A stretch of 64,000 bases of DNA from Lantana camara (GCA_037501455.1 CM074864.1:40450001-40514000), one strand, 5' to 3'. Counted from the stretch's first letter, positions 46,484-58,975 are shown. Numbers and translations: made by a program. Notes: generated from the sequence alone by a model not told the origin.

Positions 46484-47086
46484 TTAATCAGATTCAGATT
46501 CTAGTTCAGAATTTTCTGAAGAACTTATTTCAACATATATTTCATTTCCTATATAATTTTCTATATCTGAAACTTCTTCTAGTTTGTCTTTTATTTCTAT
46601 AAATTCAGCTTCTATCGTTCTTACCTTCTTAGGCTTAGGACATTCTGGTGATTTATGACCTTCTTCACCACAATTCCAGCATTGGCATTTTGTAGGTTTT
46701 TTATTTGGTTTTCCTTTTCTCTTAAAAAATCTTCTTTTAGGTTTTATATTTTTGCTATCAAACTTCTTATATTTTTTGTATCGGTTCATCTTGAATTTTC
46801 TCTTTCTATAAGGTTTATTTTTGTTTTTCTCTACACAACCCCATTGGGTAGGCATCTCTAATTTTGAACAATAAAGTCCAGAAATTTTTCTAGATTTCTT
46901 GTATAAATCTTGTTCATAACATAGCCTTTTTAATTCATCTATTAAAACTCTTATTCTTCCGCCTAAATTATTACTTACATTTTCCTTTTCTTTTTCCCAA
47001 ACTTTATTTATATGTGTATTCCATGGATTTGGGAGTTTCGAATAGAACATTTTGAGATATACTGTGTTAGGCAATTTGTTTATCAA
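46484..47086 (-). pseudogene. EPRV: coat protein, C-terminal part
   Basis: About 200 codons without an ATG at the start, so the N-terminal part is missing. It has a strongly basic stretch (residues about 88-133), one CCHC zinc knuckle (C136-C139-H144-C149) and an acidic tail (160-200). That layout is typical of Caulimoviridae coat proteins, where the knuckle binds the pregenomic RNA. Upstream sequence turns into host-like AT-rich DNA near 47.1 kb. Confidence 0.82.
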
Positions 47087-47160
47087 ATATAAATAAATAA
47101 GTATTATATATATACATATCCATATACAAAAAGATCAAGAAAGTTAAAAACCCTAAATCT

Positions 47161-47237
47161 CAATTCTAAACACATGCCGCCTCCCACCTCCAGTTCTGCG
47201 TCTTCTTCTCCCAGACCAGAGATTTCTACACATGCCG
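47161..47237 (+). other. Host segment, piece 1 (Pro/Ser codon repeat)
   Basis: Starts atgccgcctcccacctccag. The same wording returns at 56784 after element B, so a roughly 60-bp unit was already duplicated before B inserted. It would read MPPPTSSSASSSPRPEIST. Could be a broken first exon; not recognised. Confidence 0.5.
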
Positions 47238-50200
47238 TGTAAACCCCCGATTTTCAGACAGTCAGGTACGCTCGACACGTGTGGGTTTCGAGCGTTAGGA
47301 TTTTATTTTATTAATTTCGTTTAATTGATTTAAACGTGTTATATTAATTCTTATCAATTGTTTTCAACATGATTACGTGATAATTATGTGATATTCATTT
47401 CATTTTGAGAATCCTTGTGCGAATGGAATTTAATTATTACATGAATTAATTGTCCAAGTTGATTTAATTGCCAAATTGTCCTTAATTGTTCAATTCCTTT
47501 TCTTTTGGGACCAAATTGCATGAAAGTTTTGTGGACCTAATTGCTCATTTTCCAAACTTGATACACTTAATTGCATAACTTATGAAGTTGGGGGATTAAA
47601 TCATAAATATTGCATATTTCCCTAAATATACCGATATATGCATCTCCCTCTTTCTCACCATTTCATTCATCAAGAATCATCATCCTCTTTCTCTCGGTAA
47701 TCACTCAAGGAAAAAGGGAAAAGGAGATTTCATCCTTTCAAGTCATGATCATGAAGGAATTAGGAGCTTTGAAGCATCATCATCTCATCTCATCTCTTTC
47801 TTTCTTCCTTTCAAGGTATATGATTGATATTTCATGATTCTTGAATTTATGTATGAAGCTAGGGTTTAGGATTCAAGCTTGATAATTTATGTGTTTGGTG
47901 TTAGAAACTTGATTAGGAGCCTTAGACTTGAAAACATGTATGAATTCTTGAGAATTATGAGATTATATAATGAATTTGTATATATGCTAAAGTTGATGAT
48001 TCTTGAGAATCAAAGGATGAATTAAGTGTTTATGTTAGTTTTTATTGTACTTTAAGTATATAAGTATGTTTCTTACTTGATTTAATGCATTTGGTGGAAG
48101 TTTTTATGATGTTTTGATGATTTTGAATGTGATCCGAGAGCTCCCCTGTTTTCTGCTCTGTTTTGAGCTTTCTGCTCAGCGGGAACGGCCCTTCCCGTCC
48201 CCTTTGATTTCCCGGAACTACCGTTCCCATCCTTTGAATGTTTTGGCCAGCGAGGCTGGGAACGGCCCTTCCCATTTTGGCCTAAAGCCGGAACGGCCGT
48301 TCCCGTCTTCAGCACTGTTACAGAAGATCACACAGCCAATTCTGCATTTATGTCATTTGTTCTAAATGACCGTTTACCCCTCAAACGTACTCGGATTGAC
48401 CTGAATTTCGAACTGTAGAAACTACATTGAGTCTAAAGTATTCTCCAATTGGAATCACCTCAATATCATTTCTGGTTTGTGAGATATATCCATTTTAATT
48501 TGGTGTCACCACTCTACCGAAAATCTGCATTCACTCAACTTCGAGCTTACGCCATTTTCTCCTCACTTTGAATTAGGATACGAGCCATATATCTTCGGAA
48601 AGGTGTATTTGTCTAGTTTTCTATCCAACAAACAAAACCCAATTCCAAATTCTATAACTCAAGATATTCCAGTTTTCCTACAGCTTGTACATTTCCGAAA
48701 ACTGTCAACTTTTGCCAAACTTTGCCAAAACCTCTTTTCTCGCATCCCTTTCACTCTCTCGGCTCCCGTATGCGATTTATATGATTGGAATACTTGAATA
48801 TTTGATGATTATATGGTTATTTGACATTTTATGGTCTTTGCTTATTTAAACTTAATTGTTAACTCCATGCTTTATGTAAAACGAATTGGTATGATTGCAT
48901 GCCTTAAATACGTGATCTCCGTGAAATTACTTGTCTTCTTGTAAATTATCCCATTCCATTTATAAGTATCTATAACATCGTTACATGCAAGTATACGTTT
49001 ATTTCATACAAGAATATGTTCATGGTTACGCCGTGCGTCATTATATGGAATAATGTCCTTGAATTATGGTCTCATGCACGCACATTGTCCCGTTTCTTGT
49101 CCAGTTACTCTCCAGGGCGGAGATTGTGGCTCATGGGCACGTTCACGCATTCACGAGTCGTGTGTCGCCTGTCAGGTGAGGTTTAATTTCTAGTTACATA
49201 GAACCCGTATATCCCTTATGTGATATTTCGGCCAAAAGGTATTTATATTGATAATTTCCATAAACTATTGACCACGATTTATAGTTACATTTTATCAAGT
49301 CATATATTATTTCACGCAAGTCATGTTTCAAGCAAGCAAGCCATGATTGTCCATGTTCATGATTTCAAGCATGTTTAGGCGAGTAGCATGATCGTTCACG
49401 ATGGGCCCGAGGGTAGTGACTAGAGCCAACCGGGAAAGCAAGGGCTGACGGGTAACTCTGGTGCTATCCTCACCACATTTGGGGTCACCCCTGAATCCAC
49501 TAGGAGGTTAGTGGAGGAAGGAGCTCCGGGCTTAGGGATTCATGTACCCTCTGCTCAACATGTCGTGGATGGTGAAGGCTAGCTACCTTCCCATCATTGG
49601 AGGGAGAAGGAGACTGGGGACGAGTCCGGCACCACGGATGCGCCTCGGGTTATTTCATGATTGTTACTCCATGAATATGTTACCTGATTACACTGTTGCA
49701 CGATAGCACGATAATTGATTGCATGATCACCTCGTGATTAATAAACAAGCAAGCATGTTCATGTTCATTTGGAGTAAGGTTGGAGACCGCCCTCACTCGC
49801 CGGGGCCATGTATTGATTGATTGCACGATAATGAACAAGTATTTAATATTGACAGTTGTATTCTCGGGCGAAGCTATACTATTCTTGAACTTGTATATTT
49901 CCCTTTTATAAACCTTTACCCGAGAATATAACTTGCATGTTATCTGCGCTAATATATATATGTAAACCCCTCACTCGGTCTTCACAGACTGACGCCTCCA
50001 CCTTTCAGGTATTGCAGGTGCACGCTAGGCGGGAGTGAGTCGAGTCGGGTCCAGTTCATGTAGTCGTGTCATCCGTGGTTCGTGCATTTAATTATTATTA
50101 TTATTAGTGTTAATTCTGGAATTGTGGTTATTCTTTAATGGAAGATGATAATGTATTGATATGATAGTCTAGATTATGCACTACTTGATAAATGAGATAT

Positions 50201-50409
50201 GTCCTGATTGAACTGAAGGAAATAATTGCTATTGTTGAAGTATGCTTCCGCTTTATCATGTCGCATGTTTAAGTTTCCCGCCTAGCTTGTCGTGTATTGC
50301 ATTGTCACCCGTTCGCTATAGGTTGGTTCATGTACGGATTGGCCGTTTCGTATGTGAATTGACCTATAGTGCGGGGGTGTGGCACCTCCACGTGTACCGG
50401 GGTGCTACA
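47238..50409 (+). mobile_element. Element B, 5' LTR
   Basis: 3172 bp from TGTAAACCCCCG to GGGTGCTACA, preceded by target duplication TGCCG (47233-47237). Same length as the 3' LTR; I found about eight substitutions between them, including two at the very start. Contains a cluster of GGAACGG palindromes at 48181-48303. Confidence 0.93.
48181..48303. repeat. GC-rich palindrome cluster in element B LTR
   Basis: GGGAACGGCCCTTCCC at 48181 and 48258, a related CGGAACTACCGTTCCC at 48213, and the perfect palindrome GGAACGGCCGTTCC at 48290. The copy in the other LTR is at about 54555-54677. Confidence 0.88.
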
Positions 50410-50416
50410 TCTGAGG

Positions 50417-50430
50417 TGGTATCAGAGCCC
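50417..50430 (+). other. Element B primer binding site (tRNA-iMet)
   Basis: TGGTATCAGAGCCC, seven bases after the LTR end. Confidence 0.93.
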
Positions 50431-52456
50431 GGTTGCAAAACCGAGGTTCTAGTGTCGTGTCGTGTCGTGTCGAGTCTAGGTCGTACGGTATAGGAATTAC
50501 TTGATAATTTGAGAGTCCTGCATTTTATTTTAAATTACTTGGCTACTTGGATTCTTTGAATTACCTGAAATACTTGATAACTTGTGCCCTTGTATTGATT
50601 TATGTATTCATTGCCAATTTATTTATCTTGAATTGCTTGAAATTATGTGATCAACGTGGATTATTTCAGGTATTGATGAATTGCTTATTGCATTTTATTT
50701 TAAATTCTCGTTATTGGCCCAACTACGTGGTAATTATGTGACATGAGCACGTCTTATCCACATGCATTTATTTGCAAAATAAGTTGTGAGTGACAGGTTT
50801 TGGAAAGGCACGAATCAAGGCTGAAGGATTTGAAGACTTAGGAGACTGATCAACCGCTTGGATCAAGTTGCAATTCGGTCAAGCGAGAATGAACACGGGA
50901 TCAAGCCCAGTGTTACCACGGTGCCAGGTTCTTCAATGCATTCATAAGCACGTGCATCATAATTGTTAATTAAATTGCTTCTTATTACGAAATATTGTTA
51001 TAGATGTTACTGAAATTACCTACTTGATGCATTAAGTATATGCTTAAATTAGTTGAAGTATTTAAATTGTTTTACTTACAAGGATATTTTAAGTTAATAT
51101 AAATGTTTCAACGTGTTACACTTAAATTGCTAATAGGTATGTGATGTGCATTGACACTCTAATCCTCATGCATTATTTAGTGGCTATTGTCAATAGGCTT
51201 TCGGATGCTCTGCACAATCTTTGCTCCTATTTAGACAACTTGAATTTAAAGAAGGGGTTTGAAGTGTTGGGTATCAGGTTGGGAAACGAGTTAATTGATG
51301 TTGTTTGGAGCTTAGAAATGTTTGGGATTGTGAGAAGTATTGGTTCGGGATTTGGTGAGAGCAGGAGGTGTGAAGTAGATATTGGAAAATTTTGGGAAAC
51401 TGGAAAATGATGATAAGTTTAAGCAGATAAATGTTCAGTGGATCTTTTAACCTTCAGGAATTGCACAGTATTTTGGGAATTCAGTAAGGGTAGGAGAAAG
51501 AACTTTCTTGTTTTGGATTAGGATGCTAGCTTGACAGATATCACCTTTAGAAGCAGTAGAGGGTAAATACAGGACATGGCATTTTCATGACTAGCTGAAG
51601 GGGTATCGGATATTGGAAAATTTTAAAATCAAATCAGAGTGGTGACGGTCAGGGAATTTCAAGCTGGGTATGTCTTTAACAGAAAGATTAGAAAGGAACC
51701 ACTAATCCCAAAATCTTGATCAATGACAAGTAAGACGAGGAAAAGGTTACGGGAATTAAATCAGCAGAGAAGCTTGCAAGTGGGAAAAGATAGGGCACAT
51801 TTAAAGAATTTAGAAAATCTCCATTTTCTTAAGGGGGAGAGCCGGTCTGGAAGTAAACTTAAATCAGAAGCTAGATAGCACTCGGAAAGTTGGAATTTTG
51901 AGAAAATCAATTCTTCCTGGAAACCTCTATCAGAATCGTGTGAAAGAAGTTTTCAATAAGTTAAGCTTTCCTCCTTCCTACACAAAGAAAAGTCCCATCA
52001 TCGACAGTACCTTTGATCTATCATTATTTTCAGGAAGGTGGGTACACTGTCTGCAATCCTCCGACAACCTCAGGATATCATTTCACTCAGTAAATAGAAA
52101 AGGATTCAGTTTGGGCGATATCCGGAACCAATCTCAAGTTTTGATAGGTTAACTCCGACAAGAGTTTTCTTATGAAGTTGTTACTTGTGCCCTAGAGATG
52201 TTTGGGAATGCTCGTCGTGCTTTCATTCGTGTGGTTGCCGCCACCTCCATGAATACACCAGTTTACTATGAACCCTTCAGAAAGATGGAAGACTGATTGA
52301 TCCTCTCTTTCAAAACATTTCGTGGAACTGTGGGGCATGTTATCAAATTTCAGGGAGCAAAGGAAGACGTTTCGCTAGGACTTGATTTTTTTTCGGCATT
52401 TATGCAAGTGTGCTTGCTGAATTACTCCCACGGTATGACGACCTTGATTCCTCGAT

Positions 52457-52459
<3 letters not shown>

Positions 52460-52499
<40 letters not shown>
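52460..52499 (+). repeat. A40 homopolymer in element B
   Basis: Forty consecutive A inside the internal region. Confidence 0.95.
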
Positions 52500-52502
<3 letters not shown>

Positions 52503-53596
52503 GCCTTGCCATTTACTAAGAGAATAAGAGCTCAACATTCGGATTTCAAATAAAGAGTGTAAGATCTTTGTTTCGGGAAAATGCTTCACTCCGATTACCA
52601 GGTCAAGGAGTCAGGAAGGCTGCTTCGGGAAAAGGTTACTTTAAGTATTGAGATCGGAGAAATGGTAACACCTGTTTTCTCTGCTCGTTGGACAAGAGCT
52701 TGCTTGGAACACAAAGTCAGTCTTTTAAGCTTGAACGGGCAATTACACTCTAACAGGAATATCAGGGTGTTTTCAATTCTGGAATCGGGAAGTAAATGTG
52801 AGAATCAGTGCAAGAATGGTTCAACCGGCAAATCTGTAATTCAGACGGGTCTGAAGATGTGGTGATTAATGATGATTTACGGATTATGTTAGAAAATAGC
52901 ACAATGGCAGAAATGGCTATCAAGAATGGGAATATCAAACCGTAGTGGTGCAAAGCGGAAAAATCTCAACTAAAGAATTAAGTATTCAACCGAATTCATT
53001 TAGTCCCAGAATTTCAGCCCTCGGTGAACGGTACACCTAATCATGCATATCACGTGCATCATTACCTAATTATTATTTTAATATTTTGATACGTGATTCC
53101 TTGTTTAGCAGTATTATTTCACTGTTCTCGGATACAATTCTTTGATTGTTATTACTTGTTTACGTGAACCATTATTTGCAGATTATAAATTTTATGTGAG
53201 CCTTGCGTGTTAATTGCAATTAATTGTGTAAGCGCTTGCTTGAATTTCATTTCGAGTGTGTGAGAGACGGGGATTCTCTCAGGGTTGTCAGGAGACGGGG
53301 TTCTCTTGTTACTTGCTCGAAAGACGGGGTTCTTTCATTGATTGTTCGAGAGGCGGGGCACTCTCAGTATTTTCAACTATTTGTCAATTTGTTATAGTGG
53401 AAGGCTAGATTTTCTTTCGAGTGATTAGACTCCAGAAGTTGAGGGTCGTGATCTCAACCATTGGAAGACATTGTGGAATGAAGATCTCTTTCAAACTAAT
53501 CCCTGACGGGGAGTAGCTAACCCGCGTCGGATGAACATGTAAGAGCCAATTAAAATTTCAGGAATTCAGGACATGGAATCCGAGGACGGATTCTCT

Positions 53597-53611
53597 TAAG
53601 GGGGAGAGAGT
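53597..53611 (+). other. Element B polypurine tract
   Basis: AAGGGGGAGAGAG directly before the 3' LTR start TGTAACGCCCCG. Confidence 0.88.
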
Positions 53612-56600
53612 TGTAACGCCCCGATTTTCAGACAGTCAGGTACGCTCGACACGTGTGGGTTTCGAGCGTTAGGATTTTATTTTATTAATTTCGTTTAATT
53701 GATTTAAACGTGTTATATTAATTCTTATCAATTGTTTTCAACATGATTACGTGATAATTATGTGATATTCATTTCATTTTGAGAATCCTTGTGCGAATGG
53801 AATTTAATTATTACATGAATTAATTGTCCAAGTTGATTTAATTGCCAAATTGTCCTTAATTGTTCAATTCCTTTTCTTTTGGGACCAAATTGCATGAAAG
53901 TTTTGTGGACCTAATTGCTCATTTTCCAAACTTGATACACTTAATTGCATAACTTATGAAGTTGGGGGATTAAATCATAAATATTGCATATTTCCCTAAA
54001 TATACCGATATATGCATCTCCCTCTTTCTCACCATTTCATTCATCAAGAATCATCATCCTCTTTCTCTCGGTAATCACTCAAGGAAAAAGGGAAAAGGAG
54101 ATTTCATCCTTTCAAGTCATGATCATGAAGGAATTAGGAGCTTTGAAGCATCATCATCTCATCTCATCTCTTTCTTTCTTCCTTTCAAGGTATATGATTG
54201 ATATTTCATGATTCTTGAATTTATGTATGAAGCTAGGGTTTAGGATTCAAGCTTGATAATTTATGTGTTTGGTGTTAGAAACTTGATTAGGAGCCTTAGA
54301 CTTGAAAACATGTATGAATTCTTGAGAATTATGAGATTATATAATGAATTTGTATATATGCTAAAGTTGATGATTCTTGAGAATCAAAGGATGAATTAAG
54401 TGTTTATGTTAGTTTTTATTGTATTTTAAGTATATAAGTATGTTTCTTACTTGATTTAATGCATTTGGTGGAAGTTTTTATGATGTTTTGATGATTTTGA
54501 ATGTGATCCGAGAGCTCCCCTGTTTTCTGCTCTGTTTTGAGCTTTCTGCTCAGCGGGAACGGCCCTTCCCGTCCCCTTTGATTTCCCGGAACTGCCGTTC
54601 CCATCCTTTGAATGTTTTGGCCAGCGAGGCTGGGAACGGCCCTTCCCATTTTGGCCTAAAGCCGGAACGGCCGTTCCCGTCTTCAGCACTGTTACAGAAG
54701 ATCACACAGCCAATTCTGCATTTATGTCATTTGTTCTAAATGACCGTTTACCCCTCAAACGTACTCGGATTGACCTGAATTTCGAACTGTAGAAACTACA
54801 TTGAGTCTAAAGTATTCTCCAATTGGAATCACCTCAATATCATTTCTGGTTTGTGAGATATATCCATTTTAATTTGGTGTCACCACTCTACCGAAAATCT
54901 GCATTCACTCAACTTCGAGCTTACGCCATTTTCTCCTCACTTTGAATTAGGATACGAGCCATATATCTTCGGAAAGGTGTATTTGTCTAGTTTTCTATCC
55001 AACAAACAAAACCCAATTCCAAATTCTATAACTCAAGATATTCCAGTTTTTCTACAGCTTGTACATTTCCGAAAACTGTCAACTTTTGCCAAACTTTGCC
55101 AAAACCTCTTTTCTCGCATCCCTTTCACTCTCTCGGCTCCCGTATGCGATTTATATGATTGGAATACTTGAATATTTGATGATTATATGGTTATTTGACA
55201 TTTTATGGTCTTTGCTTATTTAAACTTAATTGTTAACTCCATGCTTTATGTAAAACGAATTGGTATGATTGCATGCCTTAAATACGTGATCTCCGTGAAA
55301 TTACTTGTCTTCTTGTAAATTATCCCATTCCATTTATAAGTATCTATAAGATCGTTACATGCAAGTATACGTTTATTTCATACAAGAATATGTTCATGGT
55401 TACGCCGTGCGTCATTATATGGAATAATGTCCTTGAATTATGGTCTCATGCACGCACATTGTCCCGTTTCTTGTCCAGTTACTCTCCAGGGCGGAGATTG
55501 TGGCTCATGGGCACGTTCACGCATTCACGAGTCGTGTGTCGCCTGTCAGGTGAGGTTTAATTTCTAGTTACATAGAACCCGTATATCCCTTATGTGATAT
55601 TTCGGCCAAAAGGTATTTATATTGATAATTTCCATAAACTATTGACCACGATTTATAGTTACATTTTATCAAGTCATATATTATTTCACGCAAGTCATGT
55701 TTCAAGCAAGCAAGCCATGATTGTCCATGTTCATGATTTCAAGCATGTTTAGGCGAGTAGCATGATCGTTCACGATGGGCCCGAGGGTAGTGACTAGAGC
55801 CAACCGGGAAAGCAAGGGCTGACGGGTAACTCTGGTGCTATCCTCACCACATTTGGGGTCACCCCTGAATCCACTAGGAGGTCAGTGGAGGAAGGAGCTC
55901 CGGGCTTAGGGATTCATGTACCCTCTGCTCAACATGTCGTGGATGGTGAAGGCTAGCTACCTTCCCATCATTGGAGGGAGAAGGAGACTGGGGACGAGTC
56001 CGGCACCACGGATGCGCCTCGGGTTATTTCATGATTGTTACTCCATGAATATGTTACCTGATTACACTGTTGCACGATAGCACGATAATTGATTGCATGA
56101 TCACCTCGTGATTAATAAACAAGCAAGCATGTTCATGTTCATTTGGAGTAAGGTTGGAGACCGCCCTCACTCGCCGGGGCCATGTATTGATTGATTGCAC
56201 GATAATGAACAAGTATTTAATATTGACAGTTGTATTCTCGGGCGAAGCTATACTATTCTTGAACTTGTATATTTCCCTTTTATAAACCTTTACCCGAGAA
56301 TATAACTTGCATGTTATCTGCGCTAATATATATATGTAAACCCCTCACTCGGTCTTCACAGACTGACGCCTCCACCTTTCAGGTATTGCAGGTGCACGCT
56401 AGGCGGGAGTGAGTCGAGTCGGGTCCAGTTCATGTAGTCGTGTCATCCGTGGTTCGTGCATTTAATTATTATTATTATTAGTGTTAATTCTGGAATTGTG
56501 GTTATTCTTTAATGGAAGATGATAATGTATTGATATGATAGTCTAGATTATGCACTACTTGATAAATGAGATATGTCCTGATTGAACTGAAGGAAATAAT

Positions 56601-56783
56601 TGCTATTGTTGAAGTATGCTTCCGCTTTATCATGTCGCATGTTTAAGTTTCCCGCCTAGCTTGTCGTGTATTGCATTGTCACCCGTTCGCTATAGGTTGG
56701 TTCATGTACGGATTGGCCGTTTCGTATGTGAATTGACCTATAGTGCGGGGGTGTGGCACCTCCACGTGTACCGGGGTGCTACA
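53612..56783 (+). mobile_element. Element B, 3' LTR
   Basis: 3172 bp, ends GGGTGCTACA, followed by TGCCG (56784-56788), the partner target duplication. Short open frames are the same as in the 5' LTR and are not genes. Confidence 0.93.
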
Positions 56784-56912
56784 TGCCGCCTCCCACCTCT
56801 GACACCCACACCTCCAGTTCTGAGTCTTCTTCTCCCACACCAGAGATTTCTACCTCCACCGTTGGTACAGAGATTTCTTCTTCTCCTACACCAGATTTCT
56901 AGCATCACCACT
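56784..56912 (+). other. Host segment, piece 2 (Pro/Ser codon repeat)
   Basis: Continues the host DNA interrupted by element B, then is interrupted at 56912 by MULE 2. It holds a second, longer copy of the unit at 47173. From ATG 56783 it reads MPPPTSDTHTSSSESSSPTP and stops at 56900. Repeats such as agatttct and cttcttctcc suggest a decaying minisatellite-like exon. Function not recognised. Confidence 0.5.
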
Positions 56913-58808
56913 GAGGATTTTTCAAAAATATTATTTAAATTTATTCGAATTCATAAAATAATATGTAAATAAAATGGGTTAAGATTCTGATATAAAACGC
57001 CACACTCTGTGGCGTTTCTTTAATTTTTTATTGATTTTTTAACGGGGCCGCCACTGATCTTGGCGACCCTTATTAAAAAAATAATTTTTTTTAAAGATCG
57101 CCACAGAAAGTGGCGATCATTATTAAAATAAATTTTTTTCCCCAATTAAAAATGATTTTTTTTATAATATTTTAATGTGGGTCCCACCCCCCAACCCCCA
57201 CCCCCCGCACGTAACCCCCACCCCACCCCATCTGTCTGTATTTGTCCTGAGAGAGAGAGAGAGAGAGAGAGAGTTCTCTGTGTAGATAATTGGGGTGAGA
57301 GAGAATTATATATATGCTAGCAACTCTGTACATTCTAATGCATGTGCAGATAAAAAATTAATATTATAAACAAATAAAAATTAAGATTTAGTATTTTACA
57401 CATGAAAAGAGTTAGTTTTGTACTTGGGTATTTTGTTAAAAAAATAATTAAAACAAAATTAAGAAAAATTAAAGAGTCCAAGAAAATAGTTTGAGAACGG
57501 TTAGTGTTGTATGTGGGGTGGGTTTCTTTTCTAAAATCAAAGAAAAATTATAAAAAAAGAAAAGAAAAGAAATGGAGAGTCCAAAGAGACCAAACTTGAC
57601 TCTCTCGCTTAATAAAATAGTATATATATTAATTAATTAGGTGAGAAAATTATTTTATATTAGCGCTGGTATATATCGTAGTGGATACGAAGGAATTGTC
57701 ACATTAGAGATGAAATTAGAAAATTAAATATATTTTTATTTATTTCAATATATTTATTTATCATGTGTCATTTTTATAAAGTATAAATATATATATAATA
57801 TTAAAAATTCGAATAATTTATTATACAAAACCATGGGTTTTAATGATTTAAGTATAGTCAAGTTTTTTATACTTATTTATTGTAAGTAATAACCTATACC
57901 ATTTAATTCACCAAATTTTATATACATTATTCATATCAATATGTACTCATAATTTTTTGACTAGTTAGGTTGGTTGGCCATCTTATTATCAATCTCCATG
58001 AATTGAGCCCAATATTGTAGCACAAACCCGACTCAATGAAATTCAACCGATTGATATATTATATTTATTAAGTCTATCGTAATCGTTTTAAAAGTGTAAA
58101 ATGATATTTCCAGTATATTATATTTATTAAGTCGCAGTAATTTGGACCTGGTTAAATTATTACGTGCGGGGGTGGGGGTTTTAAATTTATTATCATTTAA
58201 AATAATATTATCATTTGTTAAAATTTATTTTTTAGTAATTTAAAATGTAGTTGTTTATAAATTGATGGGTCCGGATCTGAAATGTCCGAAATCCTATAAC
58301 TTTACAATTTGTTTGATGTGAGGAAACAAGGCCCTAGGAAAACTCGCCGGAAAAGACAGGGCTGAACCTGCTGGACAAACACCAGAAAATAGAGGTCAGA
58401 TGGCCAAACTGGGAGAATTGGAGGTATACCCAATAACACAAAATATTATATTATATGATTAATTAATACTAAATTTAACATATTAACTAACATAATAAAT
58501 TATCATTTCAAATTATTACATAACAATATAAAACAACACAACATATTATATTATTATATGGTTAATTAATATTAAATTTAACACATTAACTAACATAATA
58601 ATAACAAATAAAAAGAAGTAAAATATTATAAAAAAATATTATTTTAATAATGATCTAAAAATTATTTTTTTAATAAGGGTCGCCAAGACCAGTGGCGACC
58701 CCGTTAAAAAAACGTCATAGAGTGTGGCGTTTTATATCAGAATCTATTTTATTTACATATTATTTTATGAATTCGAATAAATTTAAATAATATTTAAAAA
58801 AAATCCTC
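56913..58808. mobile_element. MULE 2, non-autonomous Mutator-like element
   Basis: 1896 bp, GAGGATTTTT ... AAAAATCCTC. TIRs at about 56913-57135 and 58628-58808 belong to the same family as MULE 1 (gatataaaacgcca blocks, gggtcgcc blocks). The perfect 10-bp target duplication CATCACCACT flanks it (56903-56912 and 58809-58818). The interior has a C-rich stretch, a GA microsatellite (57250-57274), a piece at 58320-58430 with higher GC that could be captured DNA, and a diverged 100-bp repeat (58440-58600). No transposase. Confidence 0.93.
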
Positions 58809-58818
58809 CATCACCACT

Positions 58819-58975
58819 GCTCTTGCTTCCCGTATGCCACCACCTAACTTTAATGTTTCTTCCCACCACGACCGTCGCTCTCCGTGCGCCACCACGACAC
58901 TCCAGGGCGCTATCTGCTTCTGCAACTTCAAGAAAGCTGCCTCCGCGGCTCCGCCCTCGCCATATGTAGGATGAT
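58819..58975 (+). other. Host segment, piece 3
   Basis: Continues the host DNA after MULE 2 (gctcttgcttcccgtatgcc). From ATG 58833 it is open for about 46 codons (MPPPNFNVSSHHDRRS...) to a stop. GC content is higher than in the surroundings. A possible broken gene start; not recognised. Confidence 0.4.

Larger units (their letters stand above)
40500..47100 (-). mobile_element. Endogenous pararetrovirus (Caulimoviridae), near genome length
   Basis: Viral genes occur on the minus strand in the order coat protein, movement protein plus protease-like domain, protease-RT-RNase H, inclusion-body-like protein, promoter region, a small coiled-coil ORF, and the start of another ORF. The copy is permuted relative to the circular genome: it begins inside the coat gene near 47.09 kb and ends soon after the start of what looks like the same gene. 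Coat upstream of movement protein is the order I associate with cavemo- and solendoviruses rather than Caulimovirus proper. No integrase is present, so integration was by host repair. Exact ends are uncertain. Confidence 0.85.
50410..53611 (+). mobile_element. Element B internal region, no gag or pol
   Basis: 3202 bp with only short unrelated open frames (for example 51141-51410 and 51898-52152) and no motif of gag, protease, RT, RNase H or integrase. It has a run of 40 A (52460-52499). Near 53255-53365 a motif like gagacggggttctct is repeated four times. The last part (cgaggacggattctcttaag) matches element D. A non-autonomous, LARD-like gypsy relative. Confidence 0.8.

Noticed and set aside
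48042..48365. Frames over the GGAACGG palindromes in element B
   Set aside because: Frames exist on both strands over a palindromic stretch; no domain.
52581..52865. 94-codon open frame in element B interior
   Set aside because: No gag or pol motif; composition like the rest of the non-coding interior.
37975..58808. MULE 1 and MULE 2 as the two ends of one composite transposon
   Set aside because: Each has its own pair of inverted repeats and its own target duplication, so they are separate insertions.
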